Shown: positions 7,513 through 15,728 of the stretch, piece by piece
Layout: every line of letters starts with the position of its first letter
Numbering within the stretch: position 1 is the first letter of the stretch
Origin: an uncultured Alphaproteobacteria bacterium
GTDB taxonomy: Bacteria > Pseudomonadota > Alphaproteobacteria > Rhodobacterales > Rhodobacteraceae
Direction: 5' to 3'
Assembly: GCA_913031285.1 (NCBI GenBank)
Contig: CAJWEI010000029.1
Coordinates: forward strand, 1 to 39,790
DNA: 39,790 nucleotides
Position numbers and translations under genes: made by a program
Notes under the pieces: generated by a model
Database searches by the model: none
What the model was told of the DNA's origin: nothing
Seen by the model: the letters and a program-made list of their open reading frames with translations, nothing else

Positions 7513-8673
7513 ATGAACCTGTCTATGTCGCATGAAAACGAGCTTTTGCTCAACACTGTTAAGTCCTTTTTAGAGGACGAAATCTACCCTTACGAAGACG
7601 AAGTAGATCGTACAGGTCAAGTCCCAATAGAACTTGGGCGCCAGATAGAAGATCGTGCAAAAAAAATCGGTCTTTTCGCTGCCAATCTACCCGAGAATAT
7701 CGGTGGCGGTGGGTTGAATTATTCAGAAATGTCTTTGGTCGAACGTGAATATGGCAAAACTACCCATGCTTTACACTCTTGGATTGCTCGGCCAACCGAA
7801 TTGTTACTCGCCTGTGAGGGTGATCAAATCGAACGCTATCTCAGTCCTTGCGTTACGGGCGAGAAGCGCGAACTGTTTGCTTTGACCGAGCCTGAAGCCG
7901 GCTCAGACGTAATGGGCATGAAAACAAATGCAAAACGTGACGGAGACGATTGGATATTAAATGGCTCAAAGCATTTTATTTCGGGGCCAGTGATGCCCGA
8001 TTTTGCCATTGTGTTTGCAATGACCGGTATGGATGAAACGCCACGCGGACCACGAAAACGCGTAACAGCCTTTTTAGTGGATGTCGGATTACCAGGATTT
8101 GACTGCAAAGAAGGTAATAAATGTGTCAGTTATCGCGGCTATAAAAATTTTCAACTCAGCTTTGATAATGTTCGTTTAGGTCCAAATCAGATTTTAGGCC
8201 AAGAAGGGCGCGGGTTGGAATTATCTGGCCAGTGGCTTGGAATGGGCCGGATCTGGGTCGGAGCGACATGCTGTGGCAAAGCGGAGCGCATGATGGAAAT
8301 GGCTACTGATTGGGCGGCAAACCGGAAACAGTTTGGAAAGCCAATTGGCACCTTTCAGGCGACTGGGTTTCGTCTGGCCGATATGGCAATTGGTCTACGT
8401 ACGGCTGATTTACTTGTGGCAGATGCCGTAAAACGCGCCGATGCGGGATATATGGAAGATATGGATGCCGCGATGGTCAAAGTTCATTGTTCGGAAATGT
8501 TACACAAAGTCGCAGATGACACTGTCCAGATCTTTGGTGGTATGGGTTTGATGGAGGAATTGCCAATTCAACGCTTGTGGCGCGACAGTCGTCTGGAAAG
8601 AATTTGGGATGGGACGTCAGAAATTCAGCGTCATATTATTACTCGGTCAATTCTGAGGCCTCTGGGTGCATGA
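7513..8673 (+). CDS. Acyl-CoA dehydrogenase family protein
   Basis: A full-length flavin acyl-CoA dehydrogenase (386 residues) with the FAD-contacting segment FALTEPEAGSDVMGMKT, a middle beta domain (WILNGSKHFISG) and a C-terminal helical domain (NRKQFGKPIGTFQATGFRLADM, then VQIFGGMGLMEELPIQRLWRD). At the usual place of the catalytic glutamate (YEGT in the MCAD group) this protein reads IWDGTSEIQR, with Asp366. The base may therefore be aspartate or lie elsewhere, as in isovaleryl-CoA dehydrogenase. The gene is about 120 bases after the BKACE gene, and its stop overlaps the start of the ADP-forming CoA synthetase. In this setting gamma-butyrobetainyl-CoA to crotonobetainyl-CoA is the suggested reaction, feeding the CaiD-like hydratase. 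An electron-transfer flavoprotein must come from elsewhere. Confidence 0.88.
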   Translation: MNLSMSHENELLLNTVKSFLEDEIYPYEDEVDRTGQVPIELGRQIEDRAKKIGLFAANLPENIGGGGLNYSEMSLVEREYGKTTHALHSWIARPTELLLACEGDQIERYLSPCVTGEKRELFALTEPEAGSDVMGMKTNAKRDGDDWILNGSKHFISGPVMPDFAIVFAMTGMDETPRGPRKRVTAFLVDVGLPGFDCKEGNKCVSYRGYKNFQLSFDNVRLGPNQILGQEGRGLELSGQWLGMGRIWVGATCCGKAERMMEMATDWAANRKQFGKPIGTFQATGFRLADMAIGLRTADLLVADAVKRADAGYMEDMDAAMVKVHCSEMLHKVADDTVQIFGGMGLMEELPIQRLWRDSRLERIWDGTSEIQRHIITRSILRPLGA

Positions 8674-10763
8674 CACCAGCACAACGCCAGAACTTCGAAA
8701 GGCTTCTTTGCCCCAGACATGTTGCTTTCATTGGAGGTACAGATGCAATTATCGCTATTGGTGAAGCAAAGCGGCGAGGCTTTGAGGGCGCATATTGGCC
8801 TGTGAATCCAAAGCGCCACACCCTCGCTGAGATTGAATGTTTTGCAACAGTAGAGGACCTTCCGGAAGCTCCCGATGCCGTATTTTTAGCCATCCCAGCC
8901 AAAGCGGCTGTTAAAACAAGTGAAAAACTCAGAGAAATGGGTGCAGGCGGAATTGTTTGCTACTCAGCTGGTTTCAAAGAAACTGGTGCCGCAGGACAAA
9001 CACTTGAGTTGCAGCTTAAAGAGGCCGTCGGTGAAATGGCTCTGATAGGGCCTAATTGCTACGGCATCGTAAACTACTTAGATAAAAGTGCCCTTTGGCC
9101 TTTTGCACATGGTGGAGATTGTCCCGGCTATGGCGCAGCAATCATTACCCAAAGTGGCATGTTATCCTCTGATATTTCGATGAACCAGCGTTCTCTTCCT
9201 ATGACCCACATGATTTCAGCCGGTAATCAGGCAGTTTTAGGGATCGAAGATTTTATTGACATTTTATGCGAGAACCCAGCAACGCGGGCAATAGGTGTGC
9301 ATATTGAAGGGCTATCAGATATTCCTAAGTTTGAGCGCGTCGCGTTGAAATCTCTGGCCCATAATACTCCCATCGTTGCTCTTAAAACAGGGCGATCCGA
9401 GATCGGCAGGAGCTTGACAATCAGTCATACCGGATCAATTTCGGGTGCCAACGAGCTTTATGAAGCCTTATTTGCGCGCACTGGGGTTATTAGCGTGAAC
9501 AATCCGACACAATTATTGGAAACTTTAAAATATCTCTGCGTGTTGGATTGCCCAAAAGGGAACAAAATCGCCGGGTTCACCTGCTCTGGCGGTGGCGCAA
9601 CAATGCTCGCAGATTACGCTGAATACATCGGCCTCCAATTCCCTGCCTTTGATAAAAATACCACACAGATACTGACAGATTTATTACCCCCGATTGCAAC
9701 AGTTACAAATCCACTTGATTACACAACGCCAATCTGGGGCCAAACAGACGCCACAGAACCCATTTTTTGCGCTGCACTCTTAAACCAAGATGTCCAAGCC
9801 GCTGTTTTAATCCAAGACTATCCAGCAGCAGGTTTAGATGAGAGTAAGATATACTATCAAAATGATGCTGTAGCCTTTGGAAATGCGGCACGATCTGTGG
9901 GAATACCAGCTGCAATTTGTGCGACTTTACCAGAAAATTTAGATTTTCAGACTCGAAATACTCTCATCAAACAGGGCGTTGCCCCAATGCAAGGTTTGCA
10001 TGAAACTCTTAACGCCATTAAGTCGGCTGTCTGGTGGAATGAACGCAGAACTTATCTGAATAATCATCCATATGAAGCACTGTCGGCCACTGGCGACCAC
10101 AGAACAAGTGTTACAATCAACGAAGCAGAGGGGAAAAGGTTGTTGCGCGAGGCTGGGTTTCGGGTTCCCGTTGGCGGTTTAGCCAGCTCCAAAGTAGCAA
10201 CATCGATTGCTGATAAGATTGGCTATCCAGTTGTTTTAAAAATGATGGGACCCAAACTGCTACATAAAACAGACGCAGGCGCAGTCACCTTAAATATTAA
10301 ATCGCAAGAGGCGCTCGAACAAGCAATCACCTCTATGCAGGCCAGTGTGCAGGCTTATGATCCCGTCGCCACGACAGATTTATTTTTAATCGAAAAAATG
10401 GCTAATCCACCTCTGGCTGAACTGGTTGTTGGTCTAAGACAGGATCCACAATTTGGCTGGGTTTTGACAATAGGAAGCGGCGGCATTTTAGTAGAATTAA
10501 TTGGCGATGCAAAAACACTTTTAGTGCCCACCAGTGTTGAAGCAATTGAAAAGGCACTTAAAGGCTTAAAGGTAGCCCAGTTACTGAATGGGTTCCGCGG
10601 TGCAAACTGTACAGATTTCAGTTGCTTGGCTCAAACGATTCTGGACCTGTCCACTTGGGTACTAAAAAAAGAGACTCAGTTACAGGAAGTCGAAGTAAAT
10701 CCGTTATTTATCTATGAAACTACCTCGTTGGCCGTGGATGCGTTAATTCAAAAATTAGCCTGA
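8670..10763 (+). CDS. ADP-forming acyl-CoA synthetase (acetate--CoA ligase family, single-chain)
   Basis: A 697-residue single-chain NDP-forming acyl-CoA synthetase. It has an N-terminal CoA-binding Rossmann domain (VAFIGGTDAIIAIGEAKRRG), succinyl-CoA-ligase-like domains with the phospho-histidine motif ISHTGSISGA (His253), and a C-terminal ATP-grasp domain (VVLKMMGPKLLHKTDAGAV, then VVGLRQDPQFGWVLTIGSGG). The ATG at 8670 overlaps the TGA of the acyl-CoA dehydrogenase gene (ATGA), implying translational coupling; the longer frame back to 8577 lies inside that gene. These enzymes run reversibly and often make ATP from an acyl-CoA. Here the enzyme could activate gamma-butyrobetaine or release carnitine or betaine from CoA esters, replacing the CdhB thioesterase not seen in this window. 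The substrate is inference. Confidence 0.85.
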   Translation: MTPAQRQNFERLLCPRHVAFIGGTDAIIAIGEAKRRGFEGAYWPVNPKRHTLAEIECFATVEDLPEAPDAVFLAIPAKAAVKTSEKLREMGAGGIVCYSAGFKETGAAGQTLELQLKEAVGEMALIGPNCYGIVNYLDKSALWPFAHGGDCPGYGAAIITQSGMLSSDISMNQRSLPMTHMISAGNQAVLGIEDFIDILCENPATRAIGVHIEGLSDIPKFERVALKSLAHNTPIVALKTGRSEIGRSLTISHTGSISGANELYEALFARTGVISVNNPTQLLETLKYLCVLDCPKGNKIAGFTCSGGGATMLADYAEYIGLQFPAFDKNTTQILTDLLPPIATVTNPLDYTTPIWGQTDATEPIFCAALLNQDVQAAVLIQDYPAAGLDESKIYYQNDAVAFGNAARSVGIPAAICATLPENLDFQTRNTLIKQGVAPMQGLHETLNAIKSAVWWNERRTYLNNHPYEALSATGDHRTSVTINEAEGKRLLREAGFRVPVGGLASSKVATSIADKIGYPVVLKMMGPKLLHKTDAGAVTLNIKSQEALEQAITSMQASVQAYDPVATTDLFLIEKMANPPLAELVVGLRQDPQFGWVLTIGSGGILVELIGDAKTLLVPTSVEAIEKALKGLKVAQLLNGFRGANCTDFSCLAQTILDLSTWVLKKETQLQEVEVNPLFIYETTSLAVDALIQKLA

Positions 10764-11284
10764 TAAGCTCATTTTCTAAAGAAAATATGTGGCTCAATCT
10801 TTAGCAGTGTAAGTGACCCTTGAGCATATTCACCAATTATTAATTTTAGCAAATGCTGTGATGGAACAGCAAAGGACATTAAGAGTTTTTTGAATAACGC
10901 TGCACTTTCGCAGAAACTCAAAAGCGCTTGCCACCTACTAACGGACATTTAACGGCTTTTTAGGAATCAGATTAAAGTAAGCTACTATTCACAGAAACTC
11001 ACAACTACCGTGCATTTAAGCTATTTTTAGATCATTTTTACTAATAGCTATATCTTACAGCGTCCTTACAGCTAAGATGACAGTTTTTTGCAGGGTGACC
11101 GGCATGGAGGACAATCACAGCTTTGATCACTTCAGGAGCTCAGCGAGCAAGCCTTACTTTGAAATTTTACAGAATTCTTTTTTGATCAAATCTGAGGTTT
11201 TGAACAAGATTGACCATACAATTTGTCAAAATCATACTTTTGTGTTTTGTTTTTACTATTCTATTCAAAATTCGGGAGAACACA
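10764..11284. other. AT-rich intergenic region
   Basis: No convincing gene is seen over 521 bases. A short direct repeat CAGAAACTCA occurs near 10912 and again near 10992, and a small AT hairpin (ATTTTC/GAAAAT) lies just after the synthetase stop. Neither can be given a function. Confidence 0.5.
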
Positions 11285-11656
11285 TTGGCAAAATATGCAG
11301 TTTATACAAAATGGTACTGGCCAGAGGGCGTAATAGGGTCCAATGAACTCAGCGATCATATGAAGAAGAACGTACCCAATAATCATCCTTTTGACGATAT
11401 CTTGTGGTGGCAAATTGACGAACATCATCATCAATCGGTTGCCATTTATTCTTCTGAACAGGTTGCTGCTGCGTACCGAGAAAAGGTCTTGGCCTACCGC
11501 GAAAACGAAAATAATACTGGCTGCTCAATGGTCGAGGAGACTATGGGGCCAGTACTGTCTCAACTAACTGATATTAAACCAAAAACTTCGCGTGCATATA
11601 CACAAATTCGCGAAGAATTATTGTCGAAACTCACAGTAGTCCGCCCTTCGACTTAA
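11285..11656 (+). CDS. Hypothetical protein, 123 residues, TTG start
   Basis: I do not recognise the family. The frame is open from 11210, but a TTG at 11285 has GGGAG at 11274-11278 with 6 bases between, and gives the soluble N-terminus MAKYAVYTKWYWPEG. The longer version would begin with a hydrophobic stretch encoded by AT-rich DNA with no ribosome site. The protein is small, acidic to neutral and rich in Trp, Tyr and His (WYWPEG, ILWWQIDEHHHQSVAIYSS), with an alternating strand-helix look and a helical C-terminal half (VAAAYREKVLAYRENEN). A ferredoxin-like alpha+beta barrel is possible but unproven. It lies upstream of the DUF1185 operon on the same strand. Confidence 0.55.
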   Translation: MAKYAVYTKWYWPEGVIGSNELSDHMKKNVPNNHPFDDILWWQIDEHHHQSVAIYSSEQVAAAYREKVLAYRENENNTGCSMVEETMGPVLSQLTDIKPKTSRAYTQIREELLSKLTVVRPST

Positions 11657-12001
11657 ACTTAACGCCAACTCAACCGACTCAAGGTGACAGGGACAATATT
11701 CACTCTTGCGCGATTTGGAACTTGACGAGCAATTAGAGGAGTTCGTGAGTGGATATCTTGATATGCTGTTGCTCGATATATTGGGTAAAAACTATAGCCT
11801 TGATAATAAGATGCTTGAAAACAATTTCATGTTGGCAATTCAAAAGATATACTTCAAAAGTTGTAAATGCATTGAGAACATTGGCATCGCAATCTTCATT
11901 TTATGCGTGTCAGTGGTTATTGACTTGGAACGCCAGAAAAAACACTACGCCTTTTCAAAGAAGAGCTTTGCCGCAATTTTTAAAAACAAAGGGTCCAAAG
12001 T
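11657..12001. other. Region with doubtful reading frames, perhaps a gene remnant
   Basis: A frame of 131 codons (11706-12101) spans the region and has a GAGGAG before an internal GTG near 11744. However, it runs 100 bases into the well-supported DUF1185 gene, has an odd Cys- and Lys-rich composition, and matches nothing I know. I treat the region as non-coding or as the decayed remnant of a gene. Confidence 0.4.
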
Positions 12002-12598
12002 ATGCCACTGGAAATTCGCCGTACGCTTTTATGGCAGCAAAAGACTTTTCTTGAAGGCTGGAAAAAAGTTGATGCGCCTACGCGCGTTCTCGCAGCGATG
12101 ATGATTATCAAAAATCCTTGGTTTGGTCGTGGCCACGTCGACAATTTGCGTCCAGAAATCAAAGAATATGGGCCAGTAATCGGGGAAATGCTTACTGAAA
12201 TGTTGCTTGATGCCACTGGAGATCAACTTGAAGGATGTGGAAAAGCCAGTGTCGTGGGTATGGGGGGTGAAATAGAACATGCACAAGCGATGACCCATAC
12301 TTTGCATTTTGGGAATCAGTTCCGGGAAGCTATCGGGGCCAAGAGTTATCTTGCCTTTTCAAATACCCGCGGATCTGCAAATTGCGCCATAACCATTCCG
12401 CTCATGGACAAACACGACGGAGGTCGACGCTCACATTATCAAACCATCCAGACAAGCGTTGCAGATGCTCCCGCCGATGATGAAATTATAATAGCCTTGG
12501 GAGCATCAGTTGGCGGTCATCCCAATCATCGTATTGGGGACAGATATGAAGATTTACGCGATATGGGCAGAGACATTGACAACCCAGCGGGAATTTAA
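12002..12598 (+). CDS. Amino acid synthesis family protein (DUF1185)
   Basis: This 198-residue protein fits the DUF1185 'amino acid synthesis' family. It has an N-terminal IRRTLLWQQKTFLEGWKKVD, NPWFGRGHVDNLRPEIKEYGP, a central GKASVVGMGGEIEHAQAMTHTLHFGNQFREAIGAKSYL, NTRGSANCAITIPLMDKHD, and a final HPNHRIGDRYEDLRDMGRD. The family name is historical; the reaction is not established to my knowledge, although lactonase- or hydrolase-like folds have been discussed. The conserved His and Asp positions in GEIEHAQ and PLMDKHDGG look like an active site. The stop is directly followed by the ATG of an alpha/beta hydrolase, starting a compact operon with a ThDP enzyme and a CMD-like protein. That context suggests catabolism of a small carbonyl compound. 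Confidence 0.8.
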   Translation: MPLEIRRTLLWQQKTFLEGWKKVDAPTRVLAAMMIIKNPWFGRGHVDNLRPEIKEYGPVIGEMLTEMLLDATGDQLEGCGKASVVGMGGEIEHAQAMTHTLHFGNQFREAIGAKSYLAFSNTRGSANCAITIPLMDKHDGGRRSHYQTIQTSVADAPADDEIIIALGASVGGHPNHRIGDRYEDLRDMGRDIDNPAGI

Positions 12599-13396
12599 AT
12601 GCCTTTAAGCCAAGATGGAACAGCTTATGATTTGGTCGGATCAAAATATGCACCTCTAATCGTTCTGATACACGGCCTAGGCCTAACTCGAGACGGAACT
12701 TGGGGACGAATTAGCCCTAGTCTTGCAGAAGAATTCCGAGTTTTAAGCTACGACCTTTGCGGTCACGGTGAAACTTCATTACCAAAAAAGCCCGTCACTC
12801 TCGCCCTGTTAGCAGAGCAGCTTATAACATTGTTGGATTTCCTTGGTTTAGAACGGGCTGCACTTGTGGGATTTTCGCTCGGGGGGATGATAAACCGCCG
12901 CGTGGCCATTGATTATCCTGACAGAGTTACAGCACTCGCCATCTTAAACTCCCCCCATGAACGGGGCGAGAAACAGCAAAAGCTCGTGGAGGACAGTGCA
13001 CGTGCAACGAGATCAGGCGGTCCGGGAGCGAACCTTGATGTGACCCTTGCGCGTTGGTTTACAGATGCGTTTCGAATAAATTATCCTGATCAGGTCGCTT
13101 TGATCCGTGACGTGGTTCTTGCCAACAATGCCTACAACTATGCCGCTCATCGACAGGTCTTGGCGGAAGGTGTAGTTGAACTGATCCGTCCCAATCCGCC
13201 ACTGCAGCATCCTTCACTGGTCATAACATGCCAGAATGATACTGGGTCGACGCCAGCTATGAGCTATGCCATTGCTAAAGAAATTAACGGGGCAGAGATA
13301 ATAATTGTCCCCAACTTGCAACATCTGGGGTTGATCGAAGCTCCATCCGCTTTCGCTGATCCCATCGCATCGTTTCTGCGCAAAAAGATCAGATGA
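12599..13396 (+). CDS. Alpha/beta fold hydrolase (3-oxoadipate enol-lactonase-like)
   Basis: A 265-residue alpha/beta hydrolase with a complete catalytic triad: nucleophile Ser93 in GFSLGG, an acid at Asp214 in CQNDTGSTP and His242 in NLQHLGLIEAP. The oxyanion HGLG motif is near residue 25, and YDLCGHGETS follows. Overall it resembles the PcaD-like enol-lactonase branch, so an ester or lactone is the expected substrate. It starts immediately after the DUF1185 stop codon (TAA then ATG) and is 18 bases before the ThDP enzyme gene, so all three are surely one transcript. In this group the neighbours, not the sequence, would decide the true substrate, and they do not point to a known pathway. Confidence 0.85.
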   Translation: MPLSQDGTAYDLVGSKYAPLIVLIHGLGLTRDGTWGRISPSLAEEFRVLSYDLCGHGETSLPKKPVTLALLAEQLITLLDFLGLERAALVGFSLGGMINRRVAIDYPDRVTALAILNSPHERGEKQQKLVEDSARATRSGGPGANLDVTLARWFTDAFRINYPDQVALIRDVVLANNAYNYAAHRQVLAEGVVELIRPNPPLQHPSLVITCQNDTGSTPAMSYAIAKEINGAEIIIVPNLQHLGLIEAPSAFADPIASFLRKKIR

Positions 13397-13414
13397 TGTC
13401 AGAAAGGATTTGAA

Positions 13415-15103
13415 ATGACGAATTGGACTGGCGGGCAGGCCGCTGTTGAGGCTTTAAAGGCAGAGAATACGAAATTTGTTTTTGGGCTTATCGGTTCTGC
13501 AACAATGGAAATGTTTGATGCTCTTTACGATGCTCAAGACATCAAGCTCATCGGTGTGCATGATGAACGCACAGGGACCCATATGGCAGATGGCTATGCG
13601 CGTGCCGCTGGGCAGACAGGTGTAGTGCTAGCGGGGCAAAATGGCCCGGGCACAACAAACCTTGTTACCGGACTTGCGCAGGCGAAAGCCGCCTACACGC
13701 CTATTTTATCTATCGGCGGTGCTCTGGCTTCTAGCCACGTTTATCGCGATGCGTTTCAAGAGGTTGATCAGCAGGCACTGTTTACGCCAATCACTAAAAA
13801 GACTTGGACAGCTACCAGTACCGAGCGCGTCCCTGAAATGGTACGCGAGGCGTTTCGTGTGGCCAATGCCCCGCGCAAAGGGCCAGTGCAACTAAATTTA
13901 CCAAGAAATGTCCTAGCCGGTCAGGCAGACTTTGAGCCCATGCAGTCGCCTCTGGCCTACAGACCCATATCATTACAAGCTGCCCCAGCCGAGGTTATTT
14001 CACAAGCTACAAAGTTGCTGTCTGAAGCCGAACGACCCGTGATAATGGTAGGAGGTGGCATCAAGAATACATCTTCAGCAGATACTGCAATGGAATTGGC
14101 CGAAGCTTTTAATATTCCTGTCGTATCTTCGCCAGGTCACGGGGATGCGGTCCCATTTGGCCATCCCCTTAATGCAGGACAAATGGGCCCACGCGGAAAT
14201 GCTGTTGCTTCTCGTCTGATGAAAGGGGCCGATGTTATTCTGGCCCTTGGTACGCGCATCGGGTTTAACTCCACTTTCTACAGTTATGATAATATCAATC
14301 GTGCGGCTAAGATTATCCATGTAGAACAGGAACCAACGGCCATAGGCCGTTATTTTCCGGTCGAGATGGGTATTTGGGGCGATGCACCAACGGTTGCCCA
14401 ACAGCTTTCAATAGAAGCCAATAAATTTAATCAACGTAAGGAAGCACTGGCCTGGAGCGAAACACTCCAAGCGGATCGCAAAGCATTTCTCGCACAACGC
14501 GACGCCGATGCCCTGATTGACGCCATTCCCATTCAGCCCTCAGGTCTTTACAAAACACTGCGTGACGTATGCCCTAAAGAAAGCGCATATACGATGGATG
14601 CAGGCACTTTGTGTCTTCAAGCCACTGATGCCCTCAATTACTGGCAGCCTCAAAGCCTCTTTACGCCGCTTGACTTTGGTTTGGTTGGCTTTTCTTTTGC
14701 CGCCGGCCTTGGGGTAAAGCTAGCAATGCCAGAGCGCCCAGTTATTTCCTTGATGGGCGATGGCGGCTTTGGAATGACTACATCAGAACTTTCGACTGCA
14801 GTAGATTATGAAATTAATACCGTGACAGTTGTCATGAACAACGGTTGCTGGGGCGCTGAAAAAGCCTATCAACGTGATTTTTTCAATGGCCGTTATATTG
14901 GTGCGGACATCTCGAGCCCACCCTTTGATAAGCTTGCCGAACTTTATGGGGCGAAAGGATATCGCGCTGAAACGCTGTCTCAGACGGCAGCCGCAATTGA
15001 AGCGGCTCTTTCATGCGGTAAACCCGCTGTTATCGATGTACAAGTTGACCCTGCTGCACTTTATTCGTTTCGCCGCGACAGTTTCAAACACAGAGGAGGA
15101 TAA
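13415..15103 (+). CDS. Thiamine pyrophosphate-dependent enzyme (acetolactate synthase-like large subunit family)
   Basis: A full-length ThDP enzyme (562 residues) of the POX/AHAS superfamily. The activating glutamate is at position 51 (HDERTGTHMADGYARA), the N-terminal domain has GQNGPGTTN, the central domain has VIMVGGGIKN, and the C-terminal ThDP-binding motif runs from MGDGGFGM to VVMNNGCWG. The HDERTG variant is related to, but distinct from, the HETNAG type of sulfoacetaldehyde acetyltransferase, and no regulatory subunit gene follows, so a biosynthetic AHAS is unlikely. A decarboxylase or carboligase in degradation is more likely. The gene has an AAAGGA ribosome site and is followed within 3 bases by the CMD-like gene. 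Family certain, reaction unknown. Confidence 0.85.
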   Translation: MTNWTGGQAAVEALKAENTKFVFGLIGSATMEMFDALYDAQDIKLIGVHDERTGTHMADGYARAAGQTGVVLAGQNGPGTTNLVTGLAQAKAAYTPILSIGGALASSHVYRDAFQEVDQQALFTPITKKTWTATSTERVPEMVREAFRVANAPRKGPVQLNLPRNVLAGQADFEPMQSPLAYRPISLQAAPAEVISQATKLLSEAERPVIMVGGGIKNTSSADTAMELAEAFNIPVVSSPGHGDAVPFGHPLNAGQMGPRGNAVASRLMKGADVILALGTRIGFNSTFYSYDNINRAAKIIHVEQEPTAIGRYFPVEMGIWGDAPTVAQQLSIEANKFNQRKEALAWSETLQADRKAFLAQRDADALIDAIPIQPSGLYKTLRDVCPKESAYTMDAGTLCLQATDALNYWQPQSLFTPLDFGLVGFSFAAGLGVKLAMPERPVISLMGDGGFGMTTSELSTAVDYEINTVTVVMNNGCWGAEKAYQRDFFNGRYIGADISSPPFDKLAELYGAKGYRAETLSQTAAAIEAALSCGKPAVIDVQVDPAALYSFRRDSFKHRGG

Positions 15104-15106
15104 TAC

Positions 15107-15475
15107 ATGCCAAAAAAAAACTATCCCGCAACCGAAGCCCAGCGCGCAACTGGGGATTGGAACCCTTTTTGGGATACGTTGGCCGACCTTGACGCAGATT
15201 ATCTCGAGACTTTTTTGGCATTTCGTGCCGTACCTCAAAAAGGACCATTACCGCAAAAATATAAAGAACTGATATTTATTGCGATAAATGTGGCGACGAC
15301 CCATCTATGGTCATCCGGAGCACGGCGCCATATGCAAAACGCACTCGAAGCTGGTGCTACAAAAGAAGAAATCCTTGAAGTTATCCAATTAACCTCCATC
15401 ATGGGTATCCATTCTATGACAATGGGTGTCCCTATCCTGATGGAAGAATTAAAAAAATTTGAGACAACGGCCTGA
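15107..15475 (+). CDS. Carboxymuconolactone decarboxylase (CMD)-like protein
   Basis: A small all-helical CMD-fold protein (122 residues). The core helices are recognisable in LPQKYKELIFIAINVATTHLW, GARRHMQNALEAGATKEEILEVIQL and GIHSMTMGVPILMEEL. The C-x-x-C redox pair of AhpD-type members is missing; the segment reads HLWSSGARRH. It therefore cannot act as a thiol peroxidase and belongs with gamma-CMD-like members that may decarboxylate or bind lactone-like substrates. A strong GAGGAGG site precedes the ATG, 3 bases after the ThDP enzyme stop. Co-occurrence with an enol-lactonase-like hydrolase echoes protocatechuate-type pathways, but the other genes do not fit that pathway. Confidence 0.82.
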   Translation: MPKKNYPATEAQRATGDWNPFWDTLADLDADYLETFLAFRAVPQKGPLPQKYKELIFIAINVATTHLWSSGARRHMQNALEAGATKEEILEVIQLTSIMGIHSMTMGVPILMEELKKFETTA

Positions 15476-15728
15476 TTTTTTATCTCGCATACGGGTAACC
15501 CAAAGTCATGAACTTTACTAATTGTGAAGCCTCAATTAGACGTTTAGTCGTAAGAACTAAATAGGTGCCAACTTGCTGATCTTTGAGAAAATGTATCTTC
15601 CAGCTCGTCACACTCTGCAAAACGCCGTACCACAAGCGATCATACCCATGGCTCGGGGGTTGTGCGCGACACTCACGCAGTTATGATTAGAGTGATACAA
15701 TTATAACGCTGAATAATCAGGACCCCTA

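Noticed and set aside
11706-12101. 131-codon frame before the DUF1185 gene
   Set aside because: It overlaps 100 bases of a well-supported gene in another frame, has unnatural composition and no recognisable motif. Kept only as a doubtful region.
13415-15103. Sulfoacetaldehyde acetyltransferase (Xsc)
   Set aside because: The Glu51 region reads HDERTG and not the HETNAG pattern I recall for Xsc, and no phosphotransacetylase or taurine gene is nearby.
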